The notes under the pieces: generated by a model
Database searches by the model: none
What the model saw: the letters and a program-made list of their open reading frames with translations, nothing else
What the model was told of the DNA's origin: nothing
Shown here: positions 43,657-50,800 of the stretch, one piece after another
How positions within the stretch are numbered: position 1 is the stretch's first letter
Layout of the letters: each line of letters begins with the position of its first letter
Origin: Robertmurraya kyonggiensis
GTDB lineage: Bacteria; Bacillota; Bacilli; Bacillales; Cytobacillaceae
Reading direction: 5' to 3'
DNA: 64,000 bases
Assembly: GCF_005116465.1 (NCBI RefSeq)
Contig: NZ_SWBM01000007.1
Location: forward strand, 62,001-126,000
Made by a program: the position numbers and the translations under genes

Positions 43657-43935
43657 ATGAACATTCACTTTGTAGTGGCAGTGATTGCATATTTCATCCT
43701 TTTAGTCTTAACCTACGGAGCTATTATTTTAAAAGATAGGGATGATGAAGAAGGTGAGGAGATCATCGTTTTAGCTTTTAATAAGGCCTATGTCATCCTT
43801 GCATTCGGACTTCTTGTTGTTTATAGTCTGTTCCTGCTTCCTCACATTACCTTAGATTATCAAACTACTTCCTATCTCATCCTAGTCAGCAAATTTATTC
43901 CGTATGTACCCTTGGAGTCAGTCTATATGTTTTAA
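43657..43935 (+). CDS. Small three-helix membrane protein
   Basis: A 92-residue protein from ATG 43657 (MNIHFVVAVIAYFILLVLTYG), with AAAGGGG upstream. Longer in-frame starts exist back to 43543 but extend into unlikely sequence. Three hydrophobic segments and an acidic loop (KDRDDEEGEEIIV) after the first are seen. No family recognised. Terminator follows at 43982. Confidence 0.6.
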   Translation: MNIHFVVAVIAYFILLVLTYGAIILKDRDDEEGEEIIVLAFNKAYVILAFGLLVVYSLFLLPHITLDYQTTSYLILVSKFIPYVPLESVYMF

Positions 43936-43981
43936 ATAAGAAAAAGTATCATTTATGAATCTCAGTTACGTGAGGATTGTA

Positions 43982-44022
43982 AAAATGCGCAGTGGAGACT
44001 CATATGATCCACTGCGCATTTT
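43982..44022. terminator. Strong intrinsic terminator
   Basis: Perfect 15-bp stem AAAATGCGCAGTGGA / TCCACTGCGCATTTT around an 11-base loop. Confidence 0.85.
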
Positions 44023-44135
44023 AATCAGACATAAGATACCTTTTACGACCATGATGCAAAAGGGGCCACCATTCTCAAATTACCTACGGGTGTATCCGCC
44101 CTATATGAGCCATTTGTTATAGGTTCATATGTATT

Positions 44136-44588
44136 TCACGTATTACGCTCATATATTCTTGAACTATCTCCCCAAGGATGGTACCCCTCACCTATATAAG
44201 TGAATCCGTATTTTTCATAGTAGCCAATATGATCTGTACATAAGTATACTTTATTAAATCCAGCTATTTTCGCATCTGCTTTGGCACGCAAAAGCAGTTC
44301 CTTCCCTAAAGACTTACCACGATATTTTTCTTCTACGTAAATCGCACATATCCAGGGCCACAAATCCATGCGGCTAATAAAATCATTGCTAATTAAACCT
44401 GCACATCCAATAATCTCTCCTGCATCCTCCAGTAAGTACCAATTAGGCAGAGGACTTTCGGTTGAAATGCTATGAGTAATGCAGTTCTCATACACTTTCA
44501 TGCTACCCTCACTTGCCCATTTGCTTTGAAAATATTGAATTGCAGCATCCTTGTACTCAGGATATTCTCTCACGTTGATAATTCTCAT
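44136..44588 (-). CDS. GNAT-family N-acetyltransferase
   Basis: A 150-residue single-domain GNAT. The acetyl-CoA-binding motif A is CAIYVEEKYRGKSLGKELLLRAKADA near residues 82-107 (Q/R-x-x-G-x-G/A as RGKSLG), preceded by the beta strand GEIIGCAGLISND and followed by VYLCTDHIGYYEKYGFTYIGEG, the family's terminal strand. It transfers acetyl from acetyl-CoA to an amine of unknown identity. Monocistronic. Confidence 0.88.
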   Translation of the reverse strand: MRIINVREYPEYKDAAIQYFQSKWASEGSMKVYENCITHSISTESPLPNWYLLEDAGEIIGCAGLISNDFISRMDLWPWICAIYVEEKYRGKSLGKELLLRAKADAKIAGFNKVYLCTDHIGYYEKYGFTYIGEGYHPWGDSSRIYERNT

Positions 44589-44771
44589 AATAGTTTCCTT
44601 TCTTCTTAATTCATTCTTAAGTACTTCGACTACGCTAATTTATCTCATCTTATCCAATCACCTAGTTACTCCAATTCTATTATGGAAAAACCTCCATTAA
44701 ATAGAAAGTCATTTCTTTCACTAGAACATAACTTTTTAATAATTGGAAATAATTTGTTTGAGGTGTTCTAA

Positions 44772-46067
44772 ATGAGGCTTAACGAATTGAAGAAAAATGA
44801 TGACTTTATTAAAAGAGAAGTTAAATATGGGGAACGGAAGATCACTCTTTACTATCTCAAATCAATTTGTGATGAAGAAAAAATCACAGACACGATCATC
44901 TCGCCTTTTTATGAAATCTTCAAAATGGATACGTTCGTCGATTATATTCAGTCGTTTGAAGAATGGGCGATCATTGATAAAGAAAAAGTTGCAATCGATA
45001 AAATATTCGGCGGAAATGTAGTTATCTCACTAGAAGATAAAATATATGCTGTTAAAATGGACAAGTTTGAGTCCCGTTCTATTAGCGAATCATCTGAGGA
45101 AAGTGTCTTACAAGGACCAAAAGATAGTTTAAGTGAAAAAATAAGTACCTCTCTAAACATTATTCGTAACCGTTATCGGAAAGACACTTTGATAGTGAAA
45201 AATCACAAATTAGGACAGAACTCTAAAACTAATCTAATTGTCCTGTACGACAATACCCTTTGTGATCACGAAAACCTCCTGTACCTAAATAATAAACTTA
45301 AAAATATCGAAGTGGATTTATTGCAATCTGCCGGCCAATTACAGAAATTTTTGATGGATAGAAAATGGTGTCCATTTCCTTTATTCCTGACAACTGAACG
45401 ACCCGACAGAGTTGTTACGAACTTATCTCAAGGAAAAATTGTTTTTCTTATCGAAGGTTCCTCATGGGCATTAATTGGACCAGCCCGTTTCTATGATTTT
45501 TTTAAATCCATGGATGATCCCGTAGAATTACCAATAGTAGGGAAATTCTTTATTCTCATTCGGTATATCGCAGTGATTATTACCCTTTTCTTTCCAGCAC
45601 TATATGTAGCAGTCATTTCCTATACTCCAGAGATTTTAAAGATTCAATTTGCTCTCTTAATTGCAGGGAGTAGAATATCCGTTCCATTTCCTTCCTATGC
45701 GGAGATTATTTTCATGATGATTATGGCGGAATTTTTAAGTGAAGCGAGTATTCGTTTACCCAGAACCATTAGTTCTTCTGCCACAACGGTTGGTGGTCTA
45801 ATTCTTGGCCAAGCCGCCTCTGAGGCTGGCTTAATAGGCGATGTTATGATTGTCGTGATCGCAACTGTAGCACTCTCCATATTTGTTATTCCTATAAATT
45901 CCATGCATCAAGCAATCAGAGTTCTCCGATATCCCTTCATTATTCTGGGGAGTTTATTTGGAGCTATAGGAGTTCTAATAGGCGCGTTTGCTCTTTTAAC
46001 TTACCTATGTAATTTACGTAGTTTAGGGAAGCCGTATATGCAACTATTAACCAATAAGACACTGTAG
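44772..46067 (+). CDS. Spore germinant receptor A subunit (GerA family)
   Basis: A 431-residue GerA/GerBA/GerKA-type protein. A soluble N-terminal half (about 1-255) carries the typical DGxxxP-like KIVFLIEGSSWALIGPARFYDFFKSMDDP transition; the C-terminal half has about five membrane segments including FPSYAEIIFMMIMAEFLSEASIRLPRTI and GGLILGQAASEAGLIG, the strongest family signature. It is part of a receptor in the spore inner membrane that senses nutrients. It is shorter than the usual 470-490 residues, mainly at the N-terminus. First of a three-gene operon. Confidence 0.93.
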   Translation: MRLNELKKNDDFIKREVKYGERKITLYYLKSICDEEKITDTIISPFYEIFKMDTFVDYIQSFEEWAIIDKEKVAIDKIFGGNVVISLEDKIYAVKMDKFESRSISESSEESVLQGPKDSLSEKISTSLNIIRNRYRKDTLIVKNHKLGQNSKTNLIVLYDNTLCDHENLLYLNNKLKNIEVDLLQSAGQLQKFLMDRKWCPFPLFLTTERPDRVVTNLSQGKIVFLIEGSSWALIGPARFYDFFKSMDDPVELPIVGKFFILIRYIAVIITLFFPALYVAVISYTPEILKIQFALLIAGSRISVPFPSYAEIIFMMIMAEFLSEASIRLPRTISSSATTVGGLILGQAASEAGLIGDVMIVVIATVALSIFVIPINSMHQAIRVLRYPFIILGSLFGAIGVLIGAFALLTYLCNLRSLGKPYMQLLTNKTL

Positions 46068-46077
46068 GTGGATACAA

Positions 46078-47142
46078 ATGTTAGGACAACGTTATTACAT
46101 ATATTTGTTTTATATCAATGCACTTGTAAGTGTAACAGCTTGTATTCCACAACTTTTATACAAAAATCGTTATAATGGAAGCTTAACAAGCCTTGCCTTG
46201 TCCGTCATAATAGGGGCTATTTTCATTTTCTTATTTCAATCCCGAATCAAAAAATTTCCAAGACAAAATATTTTGGAAATTTTAGATAGAGATTTACCAA
46301 ATATACTCATAAAAGCTTATCATTCCTTAAGCTTCCTCTTAAGCGTTTTTGCAGGTGTATTATTCCTTAATTCCATCATGCAAATCATAAGGGAATTTGC
46401 CCCTCTAAACTCATCTATGATCTTTTATTGTTTTCTCCTTTTAATTGTATTTTCCATATTAATTGAAACCAATTCAATCTTATTCATGCTAGAGATCGTT
46501 ATTCTATTTGTTACACCCTTATTACTCCTTATACTATTACGTTTTTTTACAGACCACTTAGTATTAATGGATTCTATTAAGGAGTCTTTCACTTATATCG
46601 TGCATTTCCCCAAAGCTCATTCAGTTGTATCGGGCTTATTTATATTTACAGGATATACAAATTTATTAGTCTATTGTGAACATATAGTCTCTATTAATAA
46701 GAAACACCTATTGATTATCTGGTTCATTTTGTGTTGTGTTCTTTTTTCCACCTATTTCATTCCCATTGGATACTTCGGGCTCAAAGGAGTAGGATTAGAA
46801 AACTATGTTTGGGTTACCACTATTGATAGTATGCATATTAATTATTTTTTCTTAGAAAGAATGGTTTTGGTTTTTATTCTGATCCTAATTGGCATAACTT
46901 TAATGTATTTAATCATTAATTATCATTCGGCAATTAGGATGCTGCAGATGATGACAGATGATATTGGAGGAAAAATAAAGTGGTTTGGAATAGTTATCGT
47001 GGTTATTTCAGCTTTAGTCACACAGTATTACGCAGACGAAATAAATCTATTAACGTTTTTCATCTATTACTTCGTTTTCCGATTTATTTTGGATCTCATT
47101 TTAATATTCCTTCTATTTTATGTTACCAAAAAGGCAAGTTAA
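46078..47142 (+). CDS. Spore germinant receptor B subunit (GerAB family)
   Basis: A 354-residue integral membrane protein of the GerB/spore-permease family, related to APC amino-acid transporters, with about ten hydrophobic segments starting at YIYLFYINALVSVTACIPQLL. In characterised receptors this subunit binds the germinant. It begins ten bases after the A-subunit stop. The specific germinant is not predictable. Confidence 0.92.
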   Translation: MLGQRYYIYLFYINALVSVTACIPQLLYKNRYNGSLTSLALSVIIGAIFIFLFQSRIKKFPRQNILEILDRDLPNILIKAYHSLSFLLSVFAGVLFLNSIMQIIREFAPLNSSMIFYCFLLLIVFSILIETNSILFMLEIVILFVTPLLLLILLRFFTDHLVLMDSIKESFTYIVHFPKAHSVVSGLFIFTGYTNLLVYCEHIVSINKKHLLIIWFILCCVLFSTYFIPIGYFGLKGVGLENYVWVTTIDSMHINYFFLERMVLVFILILIGITLMYLIINYHSAIRMLQMMTDDIGGKIKWFGIVIVVISALVTQYYADEINLLTFFIYYFVFRFILDLILIFLLFYVTKKAS

Positions 47143-48230
47143 AGAACTTATTCACACTTTCATCTTTCCTGCTCGTTCTTACTTTGCTTAACGGTTGCTC
47201 TTTTATGGACATTGATAAGCGTTCCTTTGTGACTGCGATTGGCATTGATGAATCTGACAATCTTGAAAAAAAATATAAAATCACCCTCAAAATCTCTCTT
47301 TCAAAGGGAGATCCCGCTACCACTGGTGCAGAATTTACGTTACTATCTTTTGATGCCAATTCGATATCAGAAGCTCTAAAAAACATGCAATCAATGACAG
47401 ATAAGGAGCTATTCTACGGACATACAAAGACCATTCTCATTGGTGAAAATGTTGCAACAAAAGAGATTCGTCCGATTATTGATTATTTCGTAAGAAAGGC
47501 AGATATACAAAGAACTGCCTATTTAGGTGTTGCAGTGCCAAATGCATTACAGGTATTAGAGTTTAAACCAAAAGTGGAACAGGTCGCAGGTAGTTATTTA
47601 TTTTCTATGTTCGAAGAAAACAGCAACGAATCTCCTTACGCAAAAGCACTAACATTATTTGATGCATATAGGCGAGAGACAGAATCCGGAATAAATTTGG
47701 CCATGCCCATTATTGAAGTTCAACACAAAAAAATTCAAGTTAACACCATTGCTTTATTCAGCAAAAAGGGGCTGGAATCCAAGCTTAACGCCAAAGAGTC
47801 TGAACTATTTAAACTGCTGACTGTCGGGATTAAGAATGGAAGTACAATCATTAATACAAATGATGGTACGTATACAATTAAAATTCTGAAAGGGAAAACC
47901 AATTGCAAAATTATAAATGCCGATAACAATACGAAAACAGCTTTTTTCCATATTAAATTACAAACTTCTGTAGAAGAGAAAGTGGACAATCATTTAGATC
48001 TTACATATGAGAAAGTACAAAAAATCCAAGACGAAACGGAGAAAAAAATCAAAAAAGATGTCCATTTACTTTTAGATACGATACAGAAATCAAAGCTTGA
48101 TCCAATGGGACTTGGCCTGAAACTTAGAGCAAGTAGCTTACTCCATCGCGATATCCCTGATATCTATTCAAACCTCAACTTTAAAGTAAAAGTGGATTGC
48201 CGGATAAAAGAAGCTGGGATAGTAGGATGA
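46980..48230 (+). CDS. Spore germinant receptor C lipoprotein (GerAC family), start uncertain
   Basis: A Ger(x)C lipoprotein. The functional part starts around 47130 with a signal peptide LKNLFTLSSFLLVLTLLNGC (lipobox LNGC) and continues FMDIDKRSFVTAIGIDES, then the three GerAC domains to 48230. The coordinates given run from the only in-frame GTG/ATG-class start upstream (GTG 46980, with a GGAGG nine bases ahead but inside gerB). That would add about 52 non-conserved residues before the signal peptide. No ATG, GTG or TTG exists where the start should be (AAGGCAAGTTAAAGAAC). Expression may use a rare codon, or the start may be lost. Confidence 0.85.
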   Translation: MVWNSYRGYFSFSHTVLRRRNKSINVFHLLLRFPIYFGSHFNIPSILCYQKGKLKNLFTLSSFLLVLTLLNGCSFMDIDKRSFVTAIGIDESDNLEKKYKITLKISLSKGDPATTGAEFTLLSFDANSISEALKNMQSMTDKELFYGHTKTILIGENVATKEIRPIIDYFVRKADIQRTAYLGVAVPNALQVLEFKPKVEQVAGSYLFSMFEENSNESPYAKALTLFDAYRRETESGINLAMPIIEVQHKKIQVNTIALFSKKGLESKLNAKESELFKLLTVGIKNGSTIINTNDGTYTIKILKGKTNCKIINADNNTKTAFFHIKLQTSVEEKVDNHLDLTYEKVQKIQDETEKKIKKDVHLLLDTIQKSKLDPMGLGLKLRASSLLHRDIPDIYSNLNFKVKVDCRIKEAGIVG

Positions 48231-48247
48231 AACTTCGACGTTCATAT

Positions 48248-48288
48248 AAAAATAACCTCTTCCGGCCATCAGCGAAGAGGTTATTTTT
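48248..48288. terminator. Terminator after the ger operon
   Basis: Perfect 15-bp stem AAAAATAACCTCTTC / GAAGAGGTTATTTTT with an 11-base loop; also serves the convergent fdhD gene. Confidence 0.88.
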
Positions 48289-48317
48289 GTTCATAGCGAT
48301 CTATTAACTTTTATTTA

Positions 48318-49124
48318 TTATACAATACTACCGTTCTTAATTCGTTCTGGACAAGTATAGATGTTCAAAGATTGATTTCGGATAAAACCTACCGTCGTGA
48401 TTCTGAGTTCTTCTGCCAGCTGTAGTGCCAATTCCGTTGGAGCTGACTTTGAAAGAACGACCTCACATCCTATTTTGGATACTTTTAATAAAATTTCTGA
48501 AGAGATGCGTCCACTAAAAACAATAACTTTATCACTCATCGTGATGCCATTTTTTAAGCAATACCCATATATTTTATCTAAAGCATTATGCCGTCCGATA
48601 TCCATTCGACTTAAAATTATGCCCTTTCTATCGCAAAGTGCTGCATTATGAACTCCTCCAGTAGCTTGAAAAGTCGTAGCAGAACTTTGCAACTCTTCCA
48701 TTAAACGAAAGCACTGCTCTGTAGAAAGAGTCACTCGATTTTCATGCATTTTTTTAGCGATCAATGCATCATTTACAAAAACAAATCCCTGTCTACTCAT
48801 TCCACAGCATGACGTGATATAGCGTTTGTTTTGGAAATTTTGAAAGTAGGGATTCAATTTATCTGTTTTAACATGTACATAACCTTCTTTTTCTTGAACC
48901 CATAACTCTTTAATATCCTCATAACGCTTTATAATTCCTTCAGATGCTAAATACCCTATGACCATATCTTCAATATGCTCCGGTGTACAAACCATCGTTA
49001 CAAGCTCTTCCCCATTAATTTTTACGGTAACAGGGAACTCTGTCACAATCGCATCTTCAGTTGACTCCGTATACCCATTTGTACACCTTATAATTTTTCG
49101 TTTTCTTACGATTGGTTTCATCAA
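48318..49124 (-). CDS. fdhD: Formate dehydrogenase accessory sulfurtransferase FdhD
   Basis: A 268-residue FdhD protein. The N-terminal EFPVTVKINGEELVTMVCTPEHIEDMVIGYLASEGII block, the sulfur-carrying Cys pair in TSCCGMSRQG near residue 107 and the FQATGGVHNAALCD and MDIGRHNALDKIYGY motifs are all present. FdhD moves sulfur from a Cys desulfurase to the molybdenum bis-MGD cofactor of formate dehydrogenase. The FdhF-type gene lies about 1.7 kb away in the same orientation, so a functional link is clear. Confidence 0.95.
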   Translation of the reverse strand: MMKPIVRKRKIIRCTNGYTESTEDAIVTEFPVTVKINGEELVTMVCTPEHIEDMVIGYLASEGIIKRYEDIKELWVQEKEGYVHVKTDKLNPYFQNFQNKRYITSCCGMSRQGFVFVNDALIAKKMHENRVTLSTEQCFRLMEELQSSATTFQATGGVHNAALCDRKGIILSRMDIGRHNALDKIYGYCLKNGITMSDKVIVFSGRISSEILLKVSKIGCEVVLSKSAPTELALQLAEELRITTVGFIRNQSLNIYTCPERIKNGSIV

Positions 49125-49192
49125 AAGATCCCTACTTTTTTAAGAATGCTGATGTAGTTGAAAATTAACAATAAGGACTGTTTCTGTATGAT

Positions 49193-49564
49193 TCAATTTT
49201 TCATATCGCTATTTTCTTTAATCGATTTATCAAATACAAAAACCGTCATGGCTGTGTCGAGATCGATATTGATATCAGTAAAAAGACTGACAAACTTCGC
49301 CTCAACTAATTCTTCAAGTTTGTTTACCACGGTTGGTTCCTTATAAATATTTTTCACTAGTTCAGTTCGTGCTTCATGTACCATCAACTGGCCTTCGTTG
49401 GATTTAATCATGAATTTTTCAACATTTGATAAGTTACCTTTCATCTCGCAAATGACCCATGGACCTACAATTCGGGTATTAATTTCCCTTGGTCCATTTC
49501 CGATGTGTTCCTTGCGAATTTCACGAATCAGCATGCTGAAATGATGCTCCAAATTTTTGGTCAT
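49193..49564 (-). CDS. DUF2294-family protein (YbcI-like)
   Basis: A 123-residue protein from ATG 49564 (GAGGGG six bases ahead). It shows the DUF2294 pattern with LIREIRKEHIGNGPREI near the start and a late TDINIDLDTAMTVFVFD strand. B. subtilis YbcI belongs here. DUF2294 genes are often near formate dehydrogenase or hydrogenase genes, as here, but the molecular role is unknown. Small, soluble, without catalytic motifs I recognise. Confidence 0.8.
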   Translation of the reverse strand: MTKNLEHHFSMLIREIRKEHIGNGPREINTRIVGPWVICEMKGNLSNVEKFMIKSNEGQLMVHEARTELVKNIYKEPTVVNKLEELVEAKFVSLFTDINIDLDTAMTVFVFDKSIKENSDMKN

Positions 49565-49617
49565 AAAATTCCCCTCATTTACATTTTGATTTTCTTCAAA
49601 TTCTAATCGGTAACCAT

Positions 49618-50229
49618 TCATAAATTTTTGTTTTCAAATCGATTGCAAGGAAGTTTTATTCTCCATTTATTATGGAACGATAGCATACGAATACATACAA
49701 CGAAAATAACGATAATCGTCAATTCAATAGGACTGCTCCAGCCGAACCAAATACAAATCGCACACAAAAATGTAAGAATTGCATGGGTTTCTTCCTTTAA
49801 AGCAAGAGGGGTTCTGCCCGCTAACAAATCTCGAATCATCCCTCCACCAACACCAGTAAACATAGAAGCGATAATAATAATCCCTAGATCATGCTCGAGA
49901 CTTTTTGCTAACAACCCTCCTTGTATCGCAAAGGAAGCAAGACCAATAGAGTCAAAGAAATATCCCCATCGTTTCCAATGATTAACCCATTTTCTTTCTA
50001 AAAATATAATGATCGTTAGCGTTATGAGCACAATCAGTAATGATTGACGATCCCATATATCAGAAATCGGGACATCAAGCACGATGTTTCTGATTACGGC
50101 TCCGCCATAAGACGTTGTAAGTCCAAGAACAAAGATTCCAATAAAGGAATATTTGACCTGCAGAGCAACAAAAGCTCCACTAGCTGCGTAAGCAATAATT
50201 CCGACGATGTGTAAAACTGACCAAGTCAA
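49618..50229 (-). CDS. TRIC (UPF0126)-family cation channel protein
   Basis: A 203-residue membrane protein with seven predicted segments arranged as two repeats of three. Each repeat has the hallmark glycine-rich motif: GLTTSYGGAVIRNIVLD near residue 37 and FTGVGGGMIRDLLAGRTP near residue 123. Bacterial TRIC proteins are trimeric K+/cation channels. B. subtilis YvgT is similar. The gene lies inside the formate dehydrogenase cluster without obvious functional reason. Confidence 0.87.
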   Translation of the reverse strand: MTWSVLHIVGIIAYAASGAFVALQVKYSFIGIFVLGLTTSYGGAVIRNIVLDVPISDIWDRQSLLIVLITLTIIIFLERKWVNHWKRWGYFFDSIGLASFAIQGGLLAKSLEHDLGIIIIASMFTGVGGGMIRDLLAGRTPLALKEETHAILTFLCAICIWFGWSSPIELTIIVIFVVCIRMLSFHNKWRIKLPCNRFENKNL

Positions 50230-50302
50230 TTGTTCCTTTCCTCCTTATTTCATAGATCTAAAGGCAGGAAAAAATGAGTCTTATAATGACAACATGATAA
50301 AA

Positions 50303-50800
50303 TTATTTATTTTCTTGAGATGGCTCCTTTAATCCCGCTCCAATTCCTTGCAGTAAATACAAAGAAAAGGTCAAAGCTCTATTAACATCCGTATCTTTCA
50401 TGAGTTTCATCAAATCAAAAATACCTATTTTTTTGTTCGTTTGAAGTTCCTGCTCTGCTTTTTGAATTCCCCTCATCATTCCGTTTACGAGCTTCTTTGT
50501 CATTTCAGGATCGAGTTCAGTCAATGCTCCAGCCGCAGCCATTCCATTATTAATCGCATTCGTTACAGGAGGTCGTAACAATTGTCCTACCGCAATTTTT
50601 GCTACTTTTTCTTTCGCTTCAATAAGACTATTGAGAGCCTCAAGAACACCACTTTCGTGAAGTTCTTGAAGAAGCTTAATCGTTTCTGTAATTCCATCTG
50701 CGTTTTCTGCTAAATTTTGTATTACACCTTGAAGTTTCTCAGCTTGTTTTTCCTCTTCCTTCAAAATCGGTTCCTTTATTTTCGTAATCGGTTTCGCCAT
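50303..50800 (-). CDS. DUF1641-family protein paired with formate dehydrogenase (YrhD-like)
   Basis: A 165-residue soluble helical protein with the DUF1641 core ADGITETIKLLQELHESGVLEALNSLIEAKEKVAKIAVGQL near residues 35-75. Its ATG shares one base with the stop of the FdhF-type gene (TAATG), so translation is coupled. In B. subtilis the yjgC-yjgD and yrhE-yrhD pairs have the same order. It is probably an accessory or small subunit of the dehydrogenase; evidence is genomic. Confidence 0.87.
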   Translation of the reverse strand: MAKPITKIKEPILKEEEKQAEKLQGVIQNLAENADGITETIKLLQELHESGVLEALNSLIEAKEKVAKIAVGQLLRPPVTNAINNGMAAAGALTELDPEMTKKLVNGMMRGIQKAEQELQTNKKIGIFDLMKLMKDTDVNRALTFSLYLLQGIGAGLKEPSQENK

